A DNA stretch of 23,250 bases from an uncultured Clostridia bacterium (GTDB lineage: Bacteria; Bacillota; Clostridia; Oscillospirales; CAG-272). The stretch is from assembly GCA_947367285.1 (NCBI GenBank), contig CANBDB010000006.1, positions 1 to 23,250 of the forward strand. Direction: 5' to 3'. Position numbers and translations under genes: made by a program. Each line of letters opens with the position of its first letter. The stretch's first letter is position 1. The notes under the pieces were generated by a model. That model made no database searches. It had not been told where the DNA came from and was given only the letters and a program-made list of their open reading frames with translations. Below, one piece after another: positions 7,079 to 14,768 of this stretch.

Positions 7079-8101
7079 TTAAAGAAGATCGTAAATATCG
7101 AGAATGAGCTTTTCGGTTCTTTCCCAGCCGATGCAGGGGTCGGTAATTGATTTACCGTACACGCCCTCGCCTATCTTTTGTGATCCGTCCTCAAGATAGC
7201 TTTCTATCATCAAGCCCTTTACGAGAGCTTTTATGCTATTGGAATGTTCACGGTTATGGCACACCTCTTTTGCGATTCTAACCTGCGCTTTATAGTGCTT
7301 GTTAGAGTTGGAGTGGCTGCAGTCCACGATTACCGAGGGATTTTTAAGTCCCATTTTTACATAATTATCATAGAGGTGAGCAAGATCCTCAAAGTGATAG
7401 TTGGGTTGGCTCTCACCGTTTTTGTTTACATATCCGCGCAAGATTGCGTGAGCGTAGGGGTTACCTTCGCTTTCTACTTCCCAACCACGATAAATAAACA
7501 TATGCGATGACTGACCTGCCTTGATTGCATTCATCATTACGGAGATATCGCCCGAGGTGGGGTTTTTCATACCCACGGGTATATCCATACCACTCGCTAG
7601 CAAGCGATGCTGCTGATTTTCAACCGAGCGCGCGCCCACGGTTACGTAGGAGAGAAGGTCGGAAATATAGCGGTGATTTTCAGGATAGAGCATTTCATCC
7701 GCTGTTGAAAATCCCGTTTCCTCGAGAACTCTCATGTGGATTTTACGAATTGCCACGAGTCCGCGGAACATATCCGGGGGCTCAGCGGGGTTGGGCTGAT
7801 GTACGAGTCCCTTATATCCTGCGCCCGTTGTTCTGGGCTTACCCGTATAAACACGGGGAACTATCATAATTTTGTCCTCAACCTGCTTGGAGAGCTTTTT
7901 GAGGCGGTGGACATAGTCCATTACAGCGTCCTCGCGGTCCGCGGAGCATGGGCCGATTACAAGAAGAAATTTTTTGCTCTCGCCCGTAAAGATTTTACGA
8001 AGCTCTTCGTCATTTTTTGCCTTTACTGCGGCAAGCTCTTCGGAGAGGGGAAGCATTTCCTTTACTTCTTGCGGAATGGGTAATTTTCTCTTAAATATCA
8101 T
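7079..8101 (-). CDS. aroF: 3-deoxy-7-phosphoheptulonate (DAHP) synthase, class I
   Basis: The enzyme joins phosphoenolpyruvate and erythrose 4-phosphate to DAHP, the entry step of the shikimate pathway, in the cytosol. The 340 residues carry the class I signatures: GPCSA (50-54, with the metal-binding Cys52), KPRTT (88-92), GARSVENQQHR (156-166), GMKNPTSG (177-184), DCSHSNSNK, and C-terminal Glu and Asp metal ligands in MIESYLEDG and DPCIGWE. Length is normal for the AroF/AroG/AroH type without an added chorismate mutase domain. GAGGT lies upstream of the ATG at 8101. It is the last gene of the aro operon, 15 bases after aroA, and ends at a strong terminator. Which feedback-inhibitor isoform it represents cannot be told from sequence. 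Confidence 0.93.
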   Translation of the reverse strand: MIFKRKLPIPQEVKEMLPLSEELAAVKAKNDEELRKIFTGESKKFLLVIGPCSADREDAVMDYVHRLKKLSKQVEDKIMIVPRVYTGKPRTTGAGYKGLVHQPNPAEPPDMFRGLVAIRKIHMRVLEETGFSTADEMLYPENHRYISDLLSYVTVGARSVENQQHRLLASGMDIPVGMKNPTSGDISVMMNAIKAGQSSHMFIYRGWEVESEGNPYAHAILRGYVNKNGESQPNYHFEDLAHLYDNYVKMGLKNPSVIVDCSHSNSNKHYKAQVRIAKEVCHNREHSNSIKALVKGLMIESYLEDGSQKIGEGVYGKSITDPCIGWERTEKLILDIYDLL

Positions 8102-8116
8102 TCAATTTACCTCGTT

Positions 8117-9325
8117 TTAGTGCTTGATAACGTCGATTCCGACGCTTTGAAGCTTTTCAAAAAAGTCGGGGAAGCTCTTGTTTACTGCTTCGGCGCCCTC
8201 GATTTCACCACCAAAAATGGTACACAGTACGGAGAGTGCCATTACTACTCTGTGGTCATTATGTCCGCTAAGCACCTCGCTTGGCTTATGGAATTCCTTG
8301 GGGAACACCACCACGTCGTCGTCATTTACTGTTACTGAAACACCGAATTTGCGAAGTTCCTCAGCCATTGCGTCGCATCTGTCACTCTCTTTGATACGGA
8401 GACGGCGAGTTCCTGTGAAAATACCGCCATTATTTGCCGCAGCAAGTGCGAAGAGAATAGGACCAAGGTCTGGACAGTCGGAAATATTGATTGAGGGAGT
8501 ACCCTTTTTTATCATTTCAAAATATTTGGAATATATCCTATCGCCCTGAACGGAATTTTCGCTAAGTCCCTCAATTTGAACGTCTCCGCCAAGAATATTG
8601 AGTGCGGAGAAGAAGGCTGCGTTGGAGTAGTCGCCCTCAACGCTATCTACTACGGGGCTATACTTTTGACCGCCGGGAATGTAGAGTGTGCGCTCGTTCT
8701 TCCACTCGATTTTCATACCGAATTTTCTCATAACGTTGAGTGTAAGGTCGATATATGAGTGGCTTTCGATGGGCTGGGTGATGGAAATTTGGCTATCCTT
8801 TTTAAGAACGGGAAGAGCAAAGAGAAGCCCTGAAATGAACTGGCTGGAAATATTACCTTGAACCTTAAAATTGCCTGCTCTCAAGGGGCCTTCAAGTATA
8901 ATTCTTTCCTTTTCCTTTACGAACATAAGGTCCTGCTCCTTACAAATCCCCTGATAAACTGAAAGGGGGCGGGCAAGGAGACTTTGCGAACCGTAGAAAA
9001 TGCTCTTTTTACCCGTCAAGAGCGCCAAGGGAATGAAGAAACGGAGAGTTGCGCCACTTTCACGGCAAAAGAACTCTTGAATTTGCTTATTCTTTTTAAC
9101 CTCGCGTCCCGTGATTTCAAGCACGTCACCAACGTGCTTATACTGAACGCCGATTGCCGCAAGGCAGTCAAGAGTTGCCTGAACATCCTCGGAATTGTTT
9201 ATTCCCGTTATAGTGCTCTTTGCATTTGCAAGTCCACCACAAATGAGCATTCTATGCGCAACACTTTTTGAGGGGGGAGCAATTATCGTTCCCTGTGCTT
9301 TACCTCTATTTATTGTAACGTTCAT
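8117..9325 (-). CDS. aroA: 3-phosphoshikimate 1-carboxyvinyltransferase (EPSP synthase)
   Basis: The product transfers enolpyruvyl from phosphoenolpyruvate to shikimate 3-phosphate, the sixth pathway step. Recognisable motifs in the 402 residues are PPSKSVAHR near the N-terminus, ESGATLRFF (phosphoenolpyruvate/glyphosate loop), QGNISSQFISGLL, EGDYSNAAFF, IKESDRCDAM and HNDHRVVMAL. The loop keeps the glycine equivalent to E. coli Gly96 but replaces the usual GNAGTAMRP with ESGATLRF. GAGGAGGAAAG before the ATG at 9325 is a very strong ribosome binding site. The gene starts 20 bases inside the end of aroQ, indicating tight translational coupling. Confidence 0.95.
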   Translation of the reverse strand: MNVTINRGKAQGTIIAPPSKSVAHRMLICGGLANAKSTITGINNSEDVQATLDCLAAIGVQYKHVGDVLEITGREVKKNKQIQEFFCRESGATLRFFIPLALLTGKKSIFYGSQSLLARPLSVYQGICKEQDLMFVKEKERIILEGPLRAGNFKVQGNISSQFISGLLFALPVLKKDSQISITQPIESHSYIDLTLNVMRKFGMKIEWKNERTLYIPGGQKYSPVVDSVEGDYSNAAFFSALNILGGDVQIEGLSENSVQGDRIYSKYFEMIKKGTPSINISDCPDLGPILFALAAANNGGIFTGTRRLRIKESDRCDAMAEELRKFGVSVTVNDDDVVVFPKEFHKPSEVLSGHNDHRVVMALSVLCTIFGGEIEGAEAVNKSFPDFFEKLQSVGIDVIKH

Positions 9326-9764
9326 TTCTTTCCTCCTCTATATGCTTGATGAGATAGTCAATTGCCATGAGATATCCTTGTGTACCGCAACCCGATACGG
9401 TTTTTATACAAGCGGCGCGGATATAACTGATTTGTCTAAAATCCTCGCGCGAGCTTACGTCGGAAATATGTACCTCGATACAGGGCTTCATAACGGATTT
9501 GACCGCATCGAGAAGAGCGATGCTCGTGTGAGTGTAAGCGCCGGGATTTATAACGATACCGTCATAATTCTCAAAATAAGCGCTTTGAATATAGTCAACG
9601 AGGTCACCCTCGTGATTTGATTGCTTGAGTGTTACCTCGCATTTGCCGTGGCAGTAGTCCTTTATCTTAGCTTCAAGATCGGAGTAGGTCTCTCTACCGT
9701 AGCGCTCGGGCTCACGAATGCCCAACATATTCAGATTTGGACCGTTGATTACTAAAATTTTCAT
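9306..9764 (-). CDS. aroQ: 3-dehydroquinate dehydratase, type II
   Basis: The 152-residue enzyme removes water from 3-dehydroquinate to give 3-dehydroshikimate, step three of the pathway; type II enzymes form dodecamers. It shows GPNLNMLGIREPERYG (8-23, including the catalytic Arg17 and Tyr22), NPGAYTHTSIAL (73-84), EVHIS (97-101) and the SREDFRQ stretch with Arg110. Length is standard. Its ATG overlaps the stop of aroE-aroK by four bases (ATGA), and its own end overlaps the start of aroA. The unrelated use of AroQ for chorismate mutase should not be confused with this gene. Confidence 0.95.
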   Translation of the reverse strand: MKILVINGPNLNMLGIREPERYGRETYSDLEAKIKDYCHGKCEVTLKQSNHEGDLVDYIQSAYFENYDGIVINPGAYTHTSIALLDAVKSVMKPCIEVHISDVSSREDFRQISYIRAACIKTVSGCGTQGYLMAIDYLIKHIEEERNERYNK

Positions 9765-10999
9765 TTTAAGAACTCCTTTCTTATAAGCTCCGATACGAGC
9801 TCGGGCGCGAGATCACCGTCTATGCGGACGTCGCTGAGCGTTTTGTAAATATCATATCGCAGGCGATAAAGATTCTCTATTGCCAAACGATTGCTTGCCA
9901 GCGGACGGCTACTTGTGGGTATTAGTGAATTTAAACTTCTGTCAAGGAAATAAAGACGTCCGTTTGAGCGCAGGGCGCTTACGTTTTCACCGCGAAGAAT
10001 ACAACCGCCACCCGTGGCGATTACAATGCCGTTTTTTTGCGAGATTTCCTTGGTAACCTCGGTTTCGATGTCGCGAAAATCGCGCTCTGAGTGATCTTCA
10101 AAAAATTCCGCGATGGTGCATCCTATTTTTGCTTCTATTTCGTCATCAAGGTCATAGAAATCTCTGCCGAGATCCTCGGCGAGTATCTTACCCACTGTGG
10201 ATTTTCCGGAGCTGGGCATACCTACAAGGACGATATTTTCCTTTGATTTGAGTATATTTGTGAAAACCTCTTGGGTTTTACATTCGTCAATTTTTGTATC
10301 CAAAAACAATTCTACCGCGTGGACCGCTTGGGATACAAGCATATAAAGACCGCTTTCAGCATGGATTTTATTTCCTAATGCATTGAGAGTGAGCTCGGTG
10401 CGAAGCGGATTATAAACCGCATCGAAAACGGCGCAAAGATTTGAAAAATCCTCGATATCCAAGGGGGAAGAGTAGCTGTTCGGGTACATACCGACGGGCG
10501 TTGCATTAACGATAACGTCGGCATCCCTGTGAAGAGCTTTTGCTTCATCATATGTGATGGCATCATCCGTTTTATTTCTTGAAACGAAGATGACTTCGTC
10601 AGCACCAAGGTTTTTGCATACGAGTGCCGAGGTTCGAGATGTTGCTCCCGTACCCAAAACAAGCACCTTTTTGCCGTTTAAGGAAACATTTGCACGAAGA
10701 ATTAAATCCCTCATGCCAAGGTAGTCGGTGTTGAAGCCGTGGAGCTTGCCGTCGCGGTTGACGATAACGTTTACCGCTTGAAGCTCGGAGGCTTCGTCTG
10801 AAATGTAATCAAGATAGGGAATGACCTCGCATTTATACGGCATTGTTACGTTAATTGCACAAAACTCGCGCTTTTGCATAAAATTGCCAAGATCTCCTCG
10901 AGCAATTTCACAAAGCTCGTATTTGTAGTCCGCGAGCTGCTCGTGAATTTCCTTTGAGAAGCTATGGGACAAATGCTCGCCGATAAGACCGTATTTCAT
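9761..10999 (-). CDS. aroEK: Bifunctional shikimate dehydrogenase-shikimate kinase fusion
   Basis: One 412-residue frame encodes two consecutive pathway enzymes. Residues 1-250 are AroE: SHSFSK (11-16), NVTMPYK with catalytic Lys56, NTD with Asp92, the nucleotide-binding loop GTGATS (116-121), NATPVGM and SQAVHAVELF with Gln224. Residues about 255-412 are AroK: P-loop GMPSSGKST (260-268), DLDDEIE (283-289), ERDFRDIE with Arg309, ATGGG (328-332) and the lid SSRPL with Arg365. Thus shikimate made by the first half can be phosphorylated by the second. There is no long linker. AAAGGAGG precedes the ATG at 10999. The gene is 29 bases after aroC and overlaps aroQ by four. Both active sites look intact. 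Usually these are separate genes. Confidence 0.95.
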   Translation of the reverse strand: MKYGLIGEHLSHSFSKEIHEQLADYKYELCEIARGDLGNFMQKREFCAINVTMPYKCEVIPYLDYISDEASELQAVNVIVNRDGKLHGFNTDYLGMRDLILRANVSLNGKKVLVLGTGATSRTSALVCKNLGADEVIFVSRNKTDDAITYDEAKALHRDADVIVNATPVGMYPNSYSSPLDIEDFSNLCAVFDAVYNPLRTELTLNALGNKIHAESGLYMLVSQAVHAVELFLDTKIDECKTQEVFTNILKSKENIVLVGMPSSGKSTVGKILAEDLGRDFYDLDDEIEAKIGCTIAEFFEDHSERDFRDIETEVTKEISQKNGIVIATGGGCILRGENVSALRSNGRLYFLDRSLNSLIPTSSRPLASNRLAIENLYRLRYDIYKTLSDVRIDGDLAPELVSELIRKEFLK

Positions 11000-11028
11000 A
11001 GAGGCCCTCCTTTCATGGATTGTTGATT

Positions 11029-12117
11029 TTATAAAAGATAATCCGTGCCGTATCTACCAATTAGAAGATCGGCAATTACAATTGCGGAAAGTGTTTCCGC
11101 CACCACGCACGCTCTCGGAATGATGGTGGAATCGTGGCGACCCGAGATTTCGATTTCGGTATCATATTTATCAATAAAGTTTACCGTTTTTTGTTTTCTC
11201 GGTATTGAAGACGTGGGTTTAACCGCACAGTTGAACACAATTGGCATACCGTTGCTGATGCCGCCGTTGATACCGCCGTTGTTATTACTCTTTGTGAGGA
11301 TGTTTTCGCCACTCACATAGAACTCGTCATTCATTTCGGAGCCCTTCATATTGGCGCAACCGAATCCAATTCCAAATTCAACACCCTTTACCGCGGGAAT
11401 GGAGAACATAGCGTGGGAGAGCATACTCTCAAGCGAGTCAAACCAAGGCTCGCCAAGACCTGCGGGAACACCGTAAATGGCGGTTTGCATAATTCCGCCA
11501 ACGCTATCACCGTTTGCCTTGATCTCCGTGGTTTTACTGAGCATTTTCTCCTTGGAATTTTCGTCGAGAATGGAAAATTGAGCAACGTGCAAGCTTTTAA
11601 TGTCTTCAACGTAATTCTCAAAATCCCTATCGCAAACATCCGCACATTTTTTGATATGTGTGCCAACGTAAACACCCTTTTTCTCAAGTGCGGACTGTAT
11701 TATAGCACCTGCCGCCACAAGAGCAACGGTGATTCTGCCTGAAAAATGTCCGCCACCGCGATAGTCCTGATATCCGTGATATTTGCAATTTGCGGTATAG
11801 TCCGCGTGTCCCGGACGTGCTACGGAGCTAAACAGTTGATAATCCGAGCTTTTTGTGTCCCTGTTGGGAATAACTATGCAAAGAGGAGTTCCCGTTGTAT
11901 GACCGTCGAATACACCACTTATTATTCTATAATCGTCCTTCTCAACTCTTTGTGTACAAACTTGAGTTTTTGAGCGTCTTCTATTCAATTGTCTGTCAAT
12001 AAATTCATAGTCAATTTCGATGCCCGGTGTAAGACCGTCAATGACGGCTCCGATGGCATCTCCATGGCTTTCACCGAAAAGAGTAACTTTTACGGCATTG
12101 CCAAAAGTGTTTTTCAT
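11029..12117 (-). CDS. aroC: Chorismate synthase
   Basis: The 362-residue product converts 5-enolpyruvylshikimate 3-phosphate to chorismate using reduced FMN, the last common step of aromatic synthesis. It shows GESHGDAIGAVIDG (15-28), GVFDGHTTGTP, RPGHADYT, DYRGGGHFSGR (a common clostridial form of the RGGGRSSAR signature), NGGINGGISNGMPI, KPTSSIPRKQKTV and GRHDSTIIPRA. Length is normal for the short bacterial form. AAGGAG precedes the ATG at 12117, and the gene begins 24 bases after the chorismate mutase-aroB gene, so it is the second gene of the operon. Flavin reduction must come from a separate reductase, none of which is in the window. Confidence 0.95.
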   Translation of the reverse strand: MKNTFGNAVKVTLFGESHGDAIGAVIDGLTPGIEIDYEFIDRQLNRRRSKTQVCTQRVEKDDYRIISGVFDGHTTGTPLCIVIPNRDTKSSDYQLFSSVARPGHADYTANCKYHGYQDYRGGGHFSGRITVALVAAGAIIQSALEKKGVYVGTHIKKCADVCDRDFENYVEDIKSLHVAQFSILDENSKEKMLSKTTEIKANGDSVGGIMQTAIYGVPAGLGEPWFDSLESMLSHAMFSIPAVKGVEFGIGFGCANMKGSEMNDEFYVSGENILTKSNNNGGINGGISNGMPIVFNCAVKPTSSIPRKQKTVNFIDKYDTEIEISGRHDSTIIPRACVVAETLSAIVIADLLIGRYGTDYLL

Positions 12118-12141
12118 CGTTTTCTCCTTGTTTGCTTGGGA

Positions 12142-13434
12142 TTATAAGTAATCCTTTATCTTTTCAATAGGCATTTTGCGAAGCTCCGCCTTGCCTATTT
12201 CGTTAACGTAAGTAACTGTGATGTTTTCACCGCTTGCTTTTTTGTCGCGAAGGATGAATTTATAAAGCTCGTCTGCATCAAGCCGGGCTCCCGACGGGAG
12301 TCCAATCTCGTCAAGAATCGGAATGAGGCGATTTTTGATTTGCTCGGTGCACATATAGAGCATTCCGAGTGCTACGCACTCTCCGTGGAGCAGGTCGGAA
12401 GAGCTTTCAATGGCGTGTCCTACCGTGTGGCCGAAGTTCAGTATTTTTCTTTCTCCGCTCTCGTGAACATCTCGTTCAACTATGCCTTTTTTAATAAGTA
12501 GGGAACGCAAAATAACTTCTTCGATGTCATTTAGAAACTCACCGCTTTCAAATATAGCGAAAAGCTCTGCGTCACTTGTGGTTGCCATCTTAAGTGACTC
12601 GGCAAGTCCTGCTCGAACCTGTCTAATATTGAGCGTGAGCAAAAGCTCGGGGTCAACTATAACGCATTTCGGTTGATAAAACGCGCCTACTATATTTTTG
12701 TAGCCGCCAAGGTCGATTGCAACCTTGCCGCCAATGGACGAGTCAACTTGGGAGAGCAGGGTAGTGGGAATATTGTAAAAATCAACACCCCTCATATATG
12801 AGGATGCTACAAATCCCGCAAGGTCTCCGACAACACCGCCACCCACGGCAACGACACAGTCGCTTCTTGTAAAGCGGTTCTTTGCCATAAAGTTTAAAAT
12901 CGCTTCAAAATTTGCAAGATTTTTGCTTTGCTCGCCTTGCTCGATTATATAAATGAATGGACTCGCACATTTTTTTGCGACGCTATCCGCGTACTTTATC
13001 GGTACTCTGCTATCGGTTAGAATTAAAACGCGTCTGTTTAAATTGAAATATTTATCGGAAAACTCCAATGCCCCGCAACCAACAATAACGTCGTAGCTAT
13101 CCTCGTCCAAATTGACGTGCAATCTCTTTACGCTTTCCGTATCATAAATAATTCCGCTCACTGCGGCAGGGTAAAGCTCTGCCTGGTAGGAGCGGGATAT
13201 GGACATATTACTTTTTACAAAATTGATATAGTGTGCCTTAATATCGCTATTTTCAAAGCGGTTAGAAGCGTTTTTGATAATCTCCTCCTCGCGAGAAGCA
13301 TCAAGAATGGGCAGAGCATGCTCCGCCTTATATTCTGCAACCTCTTTGACTGCTGCCATGCGCTCACAAAAGTGCTTGGCAAGTTCTTCATCAGCTTTAT
13401 TGATTTTTTCTCTTGCGTCCAAAAGCTTGTTCAT
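12142..13434 (-). CDS. aroB: Chorismate mutase-3-dehydroquinate synthase fusion
   Basis: The 430-residue protein has two parts. Residues about 1-85 are an all-helical chorismate mutase of the AroQ/PheA type: Arg8, Arg25, Lys36, Asp45, Arg48, Glu49, Ser80 and Gln84 match the spacing of E. coli P-protein residues 11, 28, 39, 48, 51, 52, 84 and 88. Residues about 100-430 are AroB: AVGGGVVGDLAGFVA (196-210), QVDSSIGGKVAIDLGGYKN (229-247), and zinc ligands Glu279, His336 (NFGHTVGHAIE) and His350 (LHGECVALG). AroB makes 3-dehydroquinate from DAHP; the mutase domain would turn chorismate to prephenate. It is the first gene of the operon, just after the promoter and a putative operator. The fusion pairs an early step with a step after chorismate, which I do not know as a standard arrangement. 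Confidence 0.92.
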   Translation of the reverse strand: MNKLLDAREKINKADEELAKHFCERMAAVKEVAEYKAEHALPILDASREEEIIKNASNRFENSDIKAHYINFVKSNMSISRSYQAELYPAAVSGIIYDTESVKRLHVNLDEDSYDVIVGCGALEFSDKYFNLNRRVLILTDSRVPIKYADSVAKKCASPFIYIIEQGEQSKNLANFEAILNFMAKNRFTRSDCVVAVGGGVVGDLAGFVASSYMRGVDFYNIPTTLLSQVDSSIGGKVAIDLGGYKNIVGAFYQPKCVIVDPELLLTLNIRQVRAGLAESLKMATTSDAELFAIFESGEFLNDIEEVILRSLLIKKGIVERDVHESGERKILNFGHTVGHAIESSSDLLHGECVALGMLYMCTEQIKNRLIPILDEIGLPSGARLDADELYKFILRDKKASGENITVTYVNEIGKAELRKMPIEKIKDYL

Positions 13435-13463
13435 CGCTCTATATCCCTTTCACAAAAATGCAT

Positions 13464-13483
13464 AATTATCAATGATAACTTTT
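13464..13483. promoter_or_regulatory. Putative TetR operator copy 1 (aro side)
   Basis: TTATCA-A-TGATAA at 13466-13478 is a perfect 6-1-6 palindrome. It lies just downstream of the -10 box of the aro promoter, at roughly +3 to +15, where a bound repressor would block initiation. A near copy is at 13541-13560. Confidence 0.6.
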
Positions 13484-13487
13484 AATT

Positions 13488-13516
13488 ATTTTACTATTTT
13501 TTTATAAAAAAGTCAA
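13488..13516 (-). promoter_or_regulatory. Promoter of the aro operon
   Basis: On the minus strand TTGACT (13511-13516) and TAAAAT (13488-13493) are separated by 17 bases, with an A/T-rich spacer. The predicted transcription start near 13481 gives a leader of about 47 bases before the chorismate mutase-aroB start codon, too short for a T-box or attenuator. Confidence 0.7.
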
Positions 13517-13540
13517 TACATTTTGTAAATAAAAAATATA

Positions 13541-13560
13541 AATTATCATTGACAATTTTA
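13541..13560. promoter_or_regulatory. Putative TetR operator copy 2 (tetR side)
   Basis: TTATCA-T-TGACAA at 13543-13555 repeats the first site with two differences in 13 bases, and the similarity extends to the flanks (AATTATCA at the left, TTTTA at the right). It overlaps the -35 box of the tetR promoter. The centres of the two sites are 77 bases apart. Confidence 0.6.
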
Positions 13561-13577
13561 TCTTTCTCGTATATAAT
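13549..13577 (+). promoter_or_regulatory. Consensus promoter of the tetR-family gene
   Basis: Perfect TTGACA (13549-13554) and TATAAT (13572-13577) with a 17-base spacer point toward the regulator gene. The -35 box is part of the second putative operator, which fits autorepression. Confidence 0.8.
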
Positions 13578-13607
13578 AGGATTGACTAAATACAGGCGGT
13601 GGTAATT

Positions 13608-14186
13608 ATGGACAACAAATTTGCCAGAAAAACTATAAAAGAAAGACTCATCCTTGCGGGAATAGACGAGATTGGAAATTGCGGTGTAGCAAACTTTTCA
13701 CTTCGTCAGGTTGCGGTTGCTTGCAACGTTTCTTGTGCGACTCCCTATAACTATTTTAAAAACAAGGAAGGTTTTGTTGTAGAAATCATTTCGTACATAA
13801 AGCATCAGTGGAGTTTGCTTAAAACCGAGATGAGCAAGCTTTACAGAAATGATGAAAAGCAGCTCCTTATTGAGCTTTGCGTTTTCTATATTAAATTTTT
13901 GGTTGGTAACCCCAACTACCGTTCAATCATTATGCTCGATAGCATTGAAGTTGATGATGAGAGCTATACGGATATTGAAAGTGCCAGAAACTTCATTGAG
14001 CTTGAGCTCGAACACTATATGAAGATAAATAACGTTTCCGCAAGAGAGGCCAGAAGAAAGAGCTTCGTAATTCGTGCCATCGTTTTTGAAGCAACGCTTT
14101 TGCTTGAACGCGGAGACCTTGCAAACACGCCTGAAAATTTTGATTTTATCAGATACTGCATTGCTAAGGAGCTTGCGCTCGTTTAA
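13608..14186 (+). CDS. TetR/AcrR-family transcriptional regulator
   Basis: The 192-residue protein has an N-terminal helix-turn-helix typical of the family (residues about 27-55: FSLRQVAVACNVSCATPYNYF then KNKEGFVVEI) and an all-helical C-terminal ligand domain without a recognisable subfamily signature. Such proteins bind palindromic operators as dimers and release them on binding a small molecule. The ATG at 13608 is chosen over an in-frame GTG at 13599 because AGGCGGTGG lies just upstream. It is divergent from the aro operon, and two matching palindromes lie between them, so it is a good candidate for repressing both itself and aro. The ligand is unknown; an aromatic pathway intermediate would be logical but is inference. 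Confidence 0.88.
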   Translation: MDNKFARKTIKERLILAGIDEIGNCGVANFSLRQVAVACNVSCATPYNYFKNKEGFVVEIISYIKHQWSLLKTEMSKLYRNDEKQLLIELCVFYIKFLVGNPNYRSIIMLDSIEVDDESYTDIESARNFIELELEHYMKINNVSAREARRKSFVIRAIVFEATLLLERGDLANTPENFDFIRYCIAKELALV

Positions 14187-14197
14187 TAACGCTAAAT

Positions 14198-14229
14198 AAA
14201 ATGACCTTGTCAAGTGGCAAGGTCATTTT
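14198..14229. terminator. Bidirectional terminator between tetR and the AP2 gene
   Basis: AAAATGACCTTG (14198-14209) pairs with CAAGGTCATTTT (14218-14229) around an 8-base loop. T-runs at both ends allow it to act on both strands, and it overlaps the last codons of the convergent AP2 gene. Confidence 0.8.
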
Positions 14230-14705
14230 GTTTTGTGGATTTCTAAAAATTCCATGAAAAAGGATTCTTCTGCTTTTTTACGCGCTTTAATTGCATCGTC
14301 AATAGAGAAATACGATCCGAAATCCATAAGCTTGCCCTTGAATCTCAAGCGCGCACGCCATTTTCCGCTACGGCGGTCGTAATATACGCCACGTACTCCG
14401 CTACTGTTAGTTGACAAATTACTGTTGTATTTCAGTTTTGATATTTGAGTGCCCTCAACAAAACCCGCGTTTTCTCTCATTTTTTGAGATGCGTATTTAC
14501 CCGCGCATTCATTGCACATACTAATGTCGGAATTTGTAAGAGCGTCGGTTGCCTTGTAGGTGATATTCCCACAATCGCAAATACATTCCCAAAGGGGAAC
14601 GGTTCGAGCTCCTCGATTTCCACGTTTTTCGGAGCGTCCGATAACAACGAGATGCCCGAATCTTCTGCCACTAAGGTCATTAAGCGTCGGTGAAAATCTT
14701 TTCAC
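14223..14705 (-). CDS. Zinc-ribbon plus AP2 DNA-binding domain protein, phage/mobile type
   Basis: The 160-residue product starts LNDLSGRRFGHLVVIGRSEK, followed by a Cys cluster (C41, C43, C45 and C64, C67; CICDCG then CNEC) like the zinc ribbons of phage-encoded proteins, and an AP2/ERF-like domain at about 101-147 (SSGVRGVYYDRRSGKWRARL then FKGKLMDFGSYFS). AP2 domains in bacteria occur mostly in homing endonucleases and related phage or transposon DNA-binding proteins; here no HNH nuclease motif is visible, so only DNA binding is supported. The start is GTG at 14705 with GAGGG 9 bases upstream. It sits alone between the aro regulator and a 28-bp inverted repeat, consistent with a mobile origin. 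Confidence 0.8.
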   Translation of the reverse strand: MKRFSPTLNDLSGRRFGHLVVIGRSEKRGNRGARTVPLWECICDCGNITYKATDALTNSDISMCNECAGKYASQKMRENAGFVEGTQISKLKYNSNLSTNSSGVRGVYYDRRSGKWRARLRFKGKLMDFGSYFSIDDAIKARKKAEESFFMEFLEIHKTK

Positions 14706-14768
14706 TGTATAATCCCTCTTTTTCTCTAGTGAAAGTACACCGCAAGTAATTCCGTTTTTGGAGGTTTT

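Noticed and set aside
13435..13481. T-box or attenuator leader for the aro operon
   Set aside because: The predicted leader is about 47 bases, with no terminator/antiterminator hairpins or T-box sequence; the operator model explains the region better.
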